From contig PS015163.1 of NCBI GenBank assembly GCA_048213135.1, positions 131,009-153,210 of the forward strand: a DNA stretch of 22,202 nucleotides. The letters are read 5' to 3'. A program made the position numbers and the translations under genes. Numbering within the stretch: the stretch's first letter is position 1; the number at the start of each line of letters is the position of its first letter. The stretch comes from Reclinomonas americana ATCC 50394 (taxonomy: Eukaryota; Jakobida; Jakobea; Jakobida). Below the pieces are notes generated by a model. It saw only the letters and a program-made list of their open reading frames with translations. It did no database searches and had not been told where the DNA came from. Of the stretch, positions 11,194 through 19,877 are shown one piece after another.

Positions 11194-11297
11194 NNNNNNN
11201 NNNNNNNNNNNNNNNNNNNNNNNNNNNNNNNNNNNNNNNNNNNNNNNNNNNNNNNNNNNNNNNNNNNNNNNNNNNNNNNNNNNNNNNNNNNNNNNNN
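11194..11297. other. Assembly gap, 104 N
   Basis: The gap starts at a GA microsatellite and hides the 5' end of the plus-strand repeat-protein gene and its promoter. Confidence 0.99.
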
Positions 11298-14200
11298 GGC
11301 CGAACCAATCGTCATTGCTCCAGGCGGTGGGCAAGCCGTCACGGTGCGTGGGTCCTCGGTTATCACGGGGACACTGGTGTATTTACTCGCCTCTCCAGGT
11401 TTCTGGTCAGCTGTCTGTGGGCGGAAGTGTGATTAGCAGCAGCAGTACCCTGTCGCTTGATTCAGCTTCATCGACTCTCTACCTGGGCTCCCGCACCGCG
11501 CCGTTCACCGTCACCAAGGGTGACCGCGCAGATGGTTCAGCTGCCGTCGACATCTCCATTCTTGGCCAACGCAGTCTGGATTCCACTGGCGGCAACATGT
11601 TGCGTTCCCAATCGTCGCAGCAGGTCTTGTGTCGATGATTACTCATTTTTCACTGTTGCGACGGCTCGTTGTTAGTATCATTGACGCTGGTGCCGGAATG
11701 AGTATTGCTGGTGTGGCGAGTCTCGGTGCGGCGAATGCATCCAAGGTTCGGCAGGCTGTCGTGCTTCTTCTGTGGGGCGCTTCTGATAATTATTGACCCC
11801 GTGCTGCAGACGATTGTGGGCAACGACGCTGGCACCACAGAGATTCACGGCGAAACCTCGATCGGCCGCACCGGCAGCAATCTCACTGTCAAGGGCAATC
11901 TCCTTATTCAGGGTACGGCGACGGTTGCCGGCGCGGCCATCTCCTGTGCCGTGTCTTGCAACTTTGACAACGGCATCATATCGGCGACCTCCGAACTGGT
12001 GCTTGGTGATCTCTCGCAGACGACGTTTACCATTCGCCGCCCCAACGCGGTGGCGGCTGGCGTAGTTGGTGCCGACACGGTGATCCTGGCGGGCAAGGGA
12101 ACCGCCACCAATGGACGGATTTTCATCGGCAGTTCCACGGATACGGCACAGGTACTGTGCTTCGCCTTCGTCGCGGGAGTTTCTTGTGACACTTACTCAC
12201 CCATCTCTGGTCGCAGTTGATTCTGCGGTCGCAAACGTCGACTTCTGTGGACTCTGCTGGTACCCTCACGATGGGTGCCACGGCCACGTCGACCACTCTC
12301 GGTCGCATGGGAGGCACCTTGACGCTACTCGGCACGGTAAGCGGGCTGCTTGCGCTGCTTGTGTGTTCTTGCTGCCTTATCAACTCACACACTCGGTGCG
12401 CATGGCACGCAGGTGTCGGTTACCGGCGTGTTGCAAATCGGAGGGCTGATGGGCTCCCCCGGCAACTTGCAGCTGGATTCGGTCACCTCCAGAGTCGATC
12501 TCGGCAACGGCACCGCAGCCTTCACGCTTGGCCGCCCAACCTATAGCGGCGCGGGAATGGTCGCTACGACCACAACAATTGTTGGCCAGTCGATCGCCGC
12601 CGGAACTGGCGGAGACCTGTTGCGTTTGCTAAAGCACCAATGGTTATCTATCGCTGTCATTGACGCTTGGTGGACTTGTGCAGAGTGCTGAGTGGTGGTT
12701 CGGGAACCACCGCGCACGGTGCCGTTGTACTGGGCTCAGCTTCAACGAGTGGAGTCAATGTTGTGAGTCCGCTGACCGTGGGTTCTGCTGCGGTACGTCG
12801 TCACAAAAGGCCTCTTGTGCGCAAGCCAGTTTTCGTCGTCTTCTAGTTGATGACATGTCTGTCGCCGCCGCAGGTGTCAAGCTCTCTTCAGTTCTCCACT
12901 GCCACAGCAGGACTGCTCCCATTTGCTTCCAGCATCTTTGTTGGACCTGCGGACGGTCTCGAGTATGTGATCACACGACCTGCCTCTTCCGGTGCCAATG
13001 TTCTGGGTGGCAGCATTCGGCTTGCGGCCTCCGCAGGCACGGGAACGAATGCGGTCTCGGGAAATGTTGTGCTTGGCTCGGCAGCCACGGCTGCGGTGTC
13101 TACTCAAGCTGTCAATGTTTTGCTCGACGCTTCCACTGCTGTCAAGATCGGCACCAATGTCTCGACCGGCCGTGTGGACATTGGAAGTGCCTCAACTCCA
13201 GTAACGATTTATGGAGCGGTGCGCATTAGTGTTGTGTGTGTATGCATGTGTGTATAGGCTTTGTTCTTGTGGTCTCCTGACTTTCCTCGCCTTCTGCAGC
13301 TCACGATCAATTCAGCACTGACGCTGACAAGTGATCTGATCGTGCCAAGCATCATTCGTACCACGGCGGCTGACCTGGTGTTGATACCGTCAACAGGCCG
13401 GCTCCTGTTTGGCACGGCAAGTGACACTGGTGATTATACAATCACGCGGCCGCGTCGCACAATGGCCACGGCCGGTGCCATGTACATTACAGGTCAAGAT
13501 GCGGATGCAAGCTTCCAAGCCGGCTCGCTGTTGCGTGATCGAATTCCTTCCCGTGTTCCGAATTTCGTCATTCATGCACTCAGATGCCTCTGCATCTTAG
13601 GTATCTCGACGCCGGTAAAGGAGCTGGCACTGCCGGAGCGGTGCAAGTTGGCGTCACAAACGCACTTGCTGTCAACATCGGCACCTCCACTTCAACGACC
13701 ACAATTTCGTCGGCAACCACGCAGGTCCTGCGTGCCTCGTGAGCGTCTACCGACTTGTTGTTCTGGCGACGTGCTAACCTCGCATATGCACACGTGCAGA
13801 TCTCGGGCAATCTGGTCTTGACATCCGCATCACGCGTGCTGTTGTCGAGTGGGAGCACACTCATTCTGGGACCTGACGCCAACGACGAATTTGTGCTCAG
13901 TCGAAGCAACCGAGCGACCGTCGACACTAACGGCGGGTCTATTCGGATTCAAGGTGGTCGCGGAAATGGTATTGGTGTGAATGGCAATGTTTTCATCGGT
14001 GCAGTGGGCAACGCCACTCCGCAGGTGCGTGGCAATCGTGGAGTCTATATCTTTTCACAATCTTACTCGTCGTGAATTGGCCGTCGTGCTGTAGGTTGGC
14101 TTGTTGGCCGGTGCAGTTGCGGTCACCGGCAGCACGTCGGTTACCCTGACGGCCCCGAGTGTCGTCCTTGGGTCGTCGACGAATGCGGTCTCCACCGCTG

Positions 14201-14751
14201 GATCGGTACGTTTGCCAATGTGTATATATTTTGCGTGAAGTGTGCCTCACACTTCCACCTGTTTTGTGTATCACGTACAGTCGTTCTCTGTGCTTAAACC
14301 TGACAATTCTGCGGCATTTGCGGTGGCCCTCAGCGCTGGACAATGGTCACTGCAGTCTTCCGTGCGCGACGTGCAGTTGCTGGCGACCAACAGCTTATCC
14401 GTATCTGCTGATGGCGCCGCCGGTGTGACGCTGTTGACGCTGTTAGCCGTGGATGCCAGTATCCAATCGACTTCCACTGTTTCAGTCACCGCTAAGACTT
14501 CGGCGACGCAGTTCAGCCAGCTCTTTGTGGATACTGTTGGACAGCAAATCGCTCTGCGGCGGCGCGATGCCACACTGGGCGATGTTGCTGTGCTGCTTGG
14601 CGGCACGGGATCGGGAACAAGCCTGCAGCTGTCTGGTCCGCAAGTGCAAATTGTCGGCACGACCAGTGTCAGCGCTTCTGTCGCTGGCGTCTCGGTATTG
14701 AGTTTGTCGTCGGGCACCGTTGTGCTTGGACACACGTCGACAACTACGCTG
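11298..14751 (+). CDS. 5' part of giant repeat protein: 13 exons of beta-rich modules
   Basis: Exons: 11298-11343, 11399-11598, 11676-11745, 11810-12151, 12217-12336, 12413-12618, 12684-12792, 12874-13218, 13300-13529, 13601-13724, 13800-14024, 14095-14205, 14281-14751. Spliced, they give about 866 residues open at both ends, rich in Gly, Ser, Thr, Val and Ala. Six related modules are seen, each carrying a motif of the form LG, 4-6 residues, then F/Y-x-I/V/L-x-R/K: LGSRTAPFTVTKG, LGDLSQTTFTIRRPN, LGNGTAAFTLGRPT, VGPADGLEYVITRPA, FGTASDTGDYTITRPRR, LGPDANDEFVLSRSNR. They start roughly every 440-520 nt of genomic DNA. Nine introns are phase 0; three (11599, 12619, 13530) are phase 2, share a GTTGCG donor and split the module at the same place. 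A signal peptide would lie in the upstream gap. Function is unknown; an extracellular fibre or adhesin is inference. Confidence 0.85.
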
Positions 14752-14833
14752 NNNNNNNNNNNNNNNNNNNNNNNNNNNNNNNNNNNNNNNNNNNNNNNNN
14801 NNNNNNNNNNNNNNNNNNNNNNNNNNNNNNNNN
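14752..14833. other. Assembly gap, 82 N
   Basis: The gap separates the exon beginning at 14281 from the small block that reads on the opposite strand. Confidence 0.99.
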
Positions 14834-15213
14834 GACACCATGCTCCCGGCAGACATGGCGCCCAGAGCCGACACACCGCCAGTCACCGCGAGACTAGCCG
14901 CAGTCAATGCTCCCGTCACACTGAGATCGCCGACAACAGACGAATTACCGACGACCAGGGCACCACCGTTGACAGCCGCAGCTCCAATGCACGTGAGGCT
15001 GCCAACAAGAACAGAACCCGACACGTTGAGCGTAGACGTGATCACTGTGGCGCCACTGACCGTCAGAGGTCCGCCCAGCAGAGAGGAGCCAGACAACACC
15101 GACAGCCCGTTGGCAATTGTCGCCCCTCCACCGAGTTGCAACGATGCCAGTGAAGACAGATTACCAGTGACAGACAGCGTTCCGCCCACTGTCACGGCTT
15201 GCGCCGGAATCGA
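14834..15213 (-). CDS. Repeat-protein fragment on the opposite strand, probably an inverted contig
   Basis: Between two N runs, the minus strand is open over the full 380 nt (about 126 residues) and encodes SIPAQAVTVGGTLSVTGNLS at its start and ends in GALTAASLAVTGGVSALG plus a few residues. Composition and motifs match the plus-strand gene on both sides; compare GGGQAVTVSGQLSVGG after splicing of its first two exons. The plus-strand frames of the block give Pro/Thr/Arg-rich peptides unlike either neighbour. The simplest reading is that this contig belongs to the same gene and was placed backwards during scaffolding. A true local inversion, which would break the gene, is the alternative. Confidence 0.8.
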
Positions 15214-15233
15214 NNNNNNNNNNNNNNNNNNNN
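15214..15233. other. Assembly gap, 20 N (placeholder size)
   Basis: Exactly 20 N, the same as the gap at 17542-17561, suggests a fixed placeholder rather than a measured distance. Confidence 0.98.
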
Positions 15234-17541
15234 TGGCGGCGCCATTAGTGCAGCTGGGCTGGTGTCTGCCAGCAACTTCACCACGGCTGGCACTGTCTCC
15301 GCCTCGACTATCGTGGCCAGCACCTTGGCCATTGGCTCGAATTTGAGTGCAGCGGGTCTCGTCAGCGCCAGCAATATTTCAACATCTGGCATGATCACGG
15401 GAGGCAGTTTGACTGTCGCTGGGTACATTTTTGCAAGCTCGGTCAGCACCTTCGGAGTTGTGAGTGGCGGTAGCGTCACCACGGTTGGGTCGCTTCAAGG
15501 TGGCAGTTTCAGCACTGGCGGCCCCATCGCTGCTCTTGGTGTGATAAGTGGCGGCAGCGTGACGACGGTGGGCACACTGCAGGGCAGCTCGGTCAGCACG
15601 TTCGGCGTGATCAGCGGCGGCAGCATCACGACGGTGGGCACGCTGCAAAGCGGCTCAGTGAGCACGTTCGGTATTGTAAGTGGTGGTAGCATCACCACCG
15701 CTGGCTCGCTGCAGGTCGCAAGTATCAGCACCCTCGGGAGCATTAGCGCTGGTGGTGTCGTAACTGGCGGCAGTGTGACGACGGCGGGCACAGTGCAGGG
15801 TCTGTCAGTCAGTGCGTCTGGTGTGATCAGCGGCGGCAGCGTAACGACGGTGGGCACGCTGCAGAGCGGCTCGGTCAGCACATTCGGTGTGGTTAGCGGC
15901 GGCAGTGTGACGACGGTTGGTTCGTTGCAGAGCGGCTCAGTCAGCACATTCGGTGTGGTCAGCGGCGGCAGTGTGACGACGGTGGGCTCATTGCAGAGCG
16001 GCTCAGTCAGCACATTCGGTGTGATCAGCGGCGGCAGTGTGACGACGGTGGGCACACTGCAGGGCAGCTCAGTCAGCACATTCGGTGTGATCAGCGGTGG
16101 CAGTGTGACGACTGTGGGCACACTGCAGAGCGGCTCAGTCAGCACATTCGGTGTGATCAGCGGTGGCAGTGTGACGACTGTGGGCACACTGCAGAGCGGC
16201 TCGGTCAGCACATTCGGTGTGATCAGCGGCGGCAGTGTGACGACGGTGGGCTCATTGCAGAGTGGCTCAGTCAGCACATTCGGTGTGATCAGCGGCGGCA
16301 GTGTGACGACGGTGGGCTCATTGCAGAGCGGCTCAGTCAGCACATTCGGTGTGATCAGCGGCGGCAGTGTGACGACGGTGGGCACACTGCAGGGCAGCTC
16401 AGTCAGCACATTCGGTGTGATCAGTGGTGGCAGTGTGACGACAGTGGGCACTCTGCAGAGTGGCTCAGTCAGCACATTCGGCGTGATTAGCGGCGGCAGC
16501 GTGACGACGGTGGGCACACTTGAGAGTGGCTCAGTCAGCACATTCGGTGTGATCAGCGGCGGCAGTGTGACGGCGGTTGGTTCATTGCTGAGCGGCTCAG
16601 TCAGCACATTCGGTGTGATCAGCGGTGGCAGTGTGACGACTGTGGGCACACTGCAGAGCGGCTCGGTCAGCACATTCGGTGTGATCAGCGGCGGCAGTGT
16701 GACGACGGTGGGCTCATTGCAGAGCGGCTCAGTCAGCACATTCGGTGTGATCAGCGGCGGCAGTGTGACGACGGTGGGCACACTGCAGGGCAGCTCGGTC
16801 AGCACATTCGGTGTGATCAGCGGCGGTAGTGTGACGACGGTGGGCGCACTGCAGAGCGGCTCGGTCAGCACATTCGGTGTGATCAGCGGCGGCAGTGTGA
16901 CGACGGTGGGTTCATTGCAGGGCAGCTCAGTCAGCACATTCGGTGTGATCAGCGGCGGCAGTGTGACGACGGTGGGCTCATTGCAGAGCGGCTCGGTCAG
17001 CACATTCGGTGTGATCAGCGGCGGTAGTGTGACGACGGTGGGCACACTCCAGAGCGGCTCAGTCAGCACATTTGGTGTGATCAGCGGTGGCAGTGTGACG
17101 ACGGTGGGTTCATTGCAGGGCAGCTCAGTCAGCACATTTGGCATGATCAGCGGCGGCAGTGTGACGACGGTGGGCACACTGGAGAGTGGCTCAGTCAGCA
17201 CGTTCGGCGTGATCAGCGGCGGCAGCATCACAACCGCTGGCTCGCTGCAGGTCGGGAGCATCAGCACTCTGGGTAGCATCAGCGCCGGCGGTGTTGTGAC
17301 CGGCGGTAGCGTGACAACCGCTGGCACTGTGCAGAGTCTGTCTCTCAGTGCATCTGGCGTCATCAGCGGCGGAAGTGTGACCACTGTGGGCTCTCTGCAA
17401 GGAGGCAGCATCAGCACCCTCGGTGTGATCAATGCCGGCGGTCTGATTACTGGCGGCAGCGTGACGACGGCTGGCTCTCTGCAAGGCGGCAGCATCAGCA
17501 CCCTCGGCGTGATCAATGCCGGCGGTTTGATTACTGGCGGC
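15234..17541 (+). CDS. Giant repeat protein, first array segment (22-residue repeats)
   Basis: The plus strand is open from the gap to 17541, about 769 codons, with no intron signal needed. After an irregular lead-in (GGAISAAGLVSASNFTTAG) the protein settles into 22-residue repeats, each formed of GVISGGSVTTV followed by GSLQSGSVSTF. The two 11-residue halves resemble each other (G-x-I/L-x-x-G-S-V-T/S-T-hydrophobic). Charged residues are absent apart from Glu in two units (TLESG). Alternating small polar and hydrophobic residues with regular glycines suggest a beta-solenoid or other stacked beta fibre; this is inferred from pattern only. Long open frames on the minus strand here are shadows of the repeat. 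Confidence 0.9.
15670..15819 (+). repeat. 50-residue block bordering the 66-nt array, left copy
   Basis: A 150-nt block encodes a 22-residue unit with SITTAGSLQVASISTL, then a 28-residue unit GSISAGGVVTGGSVTTAG ending in TVQGLSVSAS. A near-identical block sits at 17206-17355, so the 66-nt array is bracketed by the same element on both sides. Confidence 0.9.
15820..17205 (+). repeat. Tandem array of 21 units of exactly 66 nt
   Basis: The distance from the first GVISGG codon at 15820 to the start of the right-hand bordering block at 17206 is 1,386 nt, exactly 21 x 66. No unit has gained or lost a codon. Variation is confined to a few residues: T/S/A before LQ, QSGS versus QGSS versus ESGS, I versus V or M in the first residues. 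Much of the nucleotide variation is synonymous (GGC/GGT, GTG/GTC/GTT, TCG/TCA). Confidence 0.95.
17206..17355 (+). repeat. 50-residue block bordering the 66-nt array, right copy
   Basis: Repeats the layout of 15670-15819 with few amino-acid changes (SLQVGSISTL, TVQSLSLSAS). It marks the switch from 22-residue to 28-residue units. Its first part recurs after the gap, at about 17593-17705. Confidence 0.9.
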
Positions 17542-17561
17542 NNNNNNNNNNNNNNNNNNNN
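17542..17561. other. Assembly gap, 20 N, does not preserve frame
   Basis: Codons end at 17541 and resume with two bases of a codon at 17562-17563. A continuous protein needs a true gap of 3n+1 nt, so 20 is a placeholder. Sequence right of the gap (17564-17705) nearly repeats 17171-17310. Confidence 0.97.
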
Positions 17562-18548
17562 TTGGCACGCTGGAGAGTGGCTCAGTCAGCACATTCGGTG
17601 TGATCAGCGGCGGCAGCATCACAACTGCTGGCTCGCTGCAGGTCGGGAGCATCAGCACTCTTGGAAGCATCAGCGCCGGCGGCGTTGTGACCGGCGGTAG
17701 CGTAACGACGGCTGGCTCTCTGCAAGGCGGCAGCATCAGCACCCTCGGTGTGATCAACGCTGGCGGTCTGATCACTGGCGGTAGCGTAACGACGGCTGGT
17801 TCGCTGCAAGGCGGCAGCATCAGCACTCTTGGTGTGATCAATGCCGGTGGCTTGATTACCGGCGGCAGTGTGACGACCGCTGGTTCGCTGCAAGGCGGCA
17901 GCATCAGCACTCTCGGTGTGATCAATGCCGGTGGCCTGATTACTGGCGGCAGTGTGACGACAGCCGGTAATCTGCAAGGCGGCAGTGTCAGCACCCTCGG
18001 CGTGATCAACGCTGGCGGTCTGATCACTGGCGGTAGCGTAACGACGGCTGGTTCGCTGCAAGGCGGCAGTGTCAGCACTCTCGGTGTGATCAATGCTGGC
18101 GGTTTGATTACGGGCGGTAGCGTGACGACCGCTGGCTCTCTTCAAGGCGGCAGTATCAGCACTCTCGGCGTGATCAATGCCGGTGGTTTGATTACTGGCG
18201 GCAGTGTGACGACAGCTGGCACTGTGCAGGGCCTGTCTCTTAGTGCATCTGGTGTCATCAGCGGCGGCAGTGTGACCACTGTGGGCTCACTGCAAGGCGG
18301 TAGCGTCAGCACTCTCGGCGTGATTAACGCTGGCGGTCTTATCACCGGTGGCAGTGTGACGACCGCTGGTTCACTTCAAGGCGGCAGTGTCAGCACCCTC
18401 GGCGTGATCAATGCCGGTGGTCTGATTACCGGTGGCAGTGTGACGACAGCTGGCACTGTGCAAGGCCTGTCTCTGAGTGCATCAGGAGTCATCAGCGGTG
18501 GCAGTGTGACGACTGTGGGTTCGCTGCAAGGCGGCAGCATCAGCACCC
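17562..18548 (+). CDS. Giant repeat protein, second array segment
   Basis: Open in the plus frame with codons starting at 17564 (about 328 codons). It opens with one unit of the 22-residue type (TLESGSVSTF, GVISGGSITTAG) and then consists mainly of 28-residue units, GVINAGGLITGGSVTTA followed by GSLQGGSISTL. Variants carrying TVQGLSLSASGVISGG occur at about 18220 and 18460. No charged residue appears outside the first partial unit. Confidence 0.9.
18263..18483 (+). repeat. 221-nt segment duplicated without mismatch at 19123-19343
   Basis: By direct comparison, 18263-18483 and 19123-19343 are identical base for base at an offset of 860 nt, although other units of the array differ at many synonymous sites. 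The first 110 nt also match 20984-21093. Recent duplication or conversion is likely, unless the same genomic copy was assembled twice. Confidence 0.85.
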
Positions 18549-18650
18549 NNNNNNNNNNNNNNNNNNNNNNNNNNNNNNNNNNNNNNNNNNNNNNNNNNNN
18601 NNNNNNNNNNNNNNNNNNNNNNNNNNNNNNNNNNNNNNNNNNNNNNNNNN
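18549..18650. other. Assembly gap, 102 N, does not preserve frame
   Basis: The segment before ends with the first base of a codon and the segment after begins with the last base of a codon. A continuous protein needs a gap of 3n+1 nt, not 102. Confidence 0.97.
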
Positions 18651-19459
18651 GACCGCTGGCTCGCTGCAAGGCGGCAGCATCAGCACCCTCGGTGTGATCA
18701 ACGCTGGCGGCCTTATTACTGGCGGCAGTGTGACGACCGCTGGTTCTCTGCAAGGCGGTAGCATCAGCACTCTCGGCGTTATCAATGCTGGCGGTCTGAT
18801 TACCGGCGGCAGTGTGACGACAGCTGGCACTGTGCATGGCCTGTCGCTGAGTGCATTTGGCGTCATCAGCGGCGGCAGTGTGACGACAGCTGGTTCGCTG
18901 CAAGGCGGAAGCATCAGCACTCTCGGCGTGATCAATGCCGGTGGTGTGATTACTGGCGGCAGTGTGACGACCGCTGGTTCGCTGCAAGGCGGAAGCATCA
19001 GCACTCTCGGCGTGATCAATGCCGGTGGCGTGATTACTGGCGGCAGTGTGACGACTGTGGGTTCTTTGCAAGGCGGCAGCGTAAGCACCCTCGGCGTCAT
19101 CAACGCTGGCGGTCTGATTACTGGCGGCAGTGTGACCACTGTGGGCTCACTGCAAGGCGGTAGCGTCAGCACTCTCGGCGTGATTAACGCTGGCGGTCTT
19201 ATCACCGGTGGCAGTGTGACGACCGCTGGTTCACTTCAAGGCGGCAGTGTCAGCACCCTCGGCGTGATCAATGCCGGTGGTCTGATTACCGGTGGCAGTG
19301 TGACGACAGCTGGCACTGTGCAAGGCCTGTCTCTGAGTGCATCCGGCGTCATCAGCGGTGGCAGTGTGACCACTGTGGGCTCACTGCAAGGCGGCAGCAT
19401 CAGCACTCTCGGTGTGATCAATGCTGGTGGCGTGATTACTGGCGGCAGTGTGACGACGG
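18651..19459 (+). CDS. Giant repeat protein, third array segment
   Basis: Open in the plus frame with codons starting at 18652 (about 269 codons), made of 28-residue units and two TVQ/TVH-type variants. The variant at about 18834-18866 reads TVHGLSLSAFGVISGG, with the only histidine and one of the few phenylalanines of this part of the array. Confidence 0.9.
19123..19343 (+). repeat. Second copy of the 221-nt identical segment
   Basis: Identical to 18263-18483. The flanking bases diverge at once on both sides (C versus T on the left, A versus C on the right). Confidence 0.85.
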
Positions 19460-19877
19460 NNNNNNNNNNNNNNNNNNNNNNNNNNNNNNNNNNNNNNNNN
19501 NNNNNNNNNNNNNNNNNNNNNNNNNNNNNNNNNNNNNNNNNNNNNNNNNNNNNNNNNNNNNNNNNNNNNNNNNNNNNNNNNNNNNNNNNNNNNNNNNNNN
19601 NNNNNNNNNNNNNNNNNNNNNNNNNNNNNNNNNNNNNNNNNNNNNNNNNNNNNNNNNNNNNNNNNNNNNNNNNNNNNNNNNNNNNNNNNNNNNNNNNNNN
19701 NNNNNNNNNNNNNNNNNNNNNNNNNNNNNNNNNNNNNNNNNNNNNNNNNNNNNNNNNNNNNNNNNNNNNNNNNNNNNNNNNNNNNNNNNNNNNNNNNNNN
19801 NNNNNNNNNNNNNNNNNNNNNNNNNNNNNNNNNNNNNNNNNNNNNNNNNNNNNNNNNNNNNNNNNNNNNNNNNNNNN
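19460..19877. other. Assembly gap, 418 N, does not preserve frame
   Basis: Largest gap in the window. A continuous protein needs a multiple of 3; 418 is not. It probably holds about five 84-nt units if the estimate is near right. Confidence 0.97.

Noticed and set aside
11599-13600. Three introns of the repeat gene first looked like non-canonical splice sites (CG/TT...AG, GT...TA or GC...AG).
   Set aside because: Moving the donor to the GTTGCG three to four bases upstream gives ordinary GT...AG introns with the correct phase in all three cases, and the same donor recurs in the left gene. GC-AG remains only as an in-frame alternative.
15820-17205. Ice-binding protein, suggested by the regular Thr-x-Thr-like spacing.
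   Set aside because: The pattern is S-V-T-T rather than a clean T-x-T face, and Gly/Ser/Val-rich solenoids serve many roles. The sequence gives no specific support.
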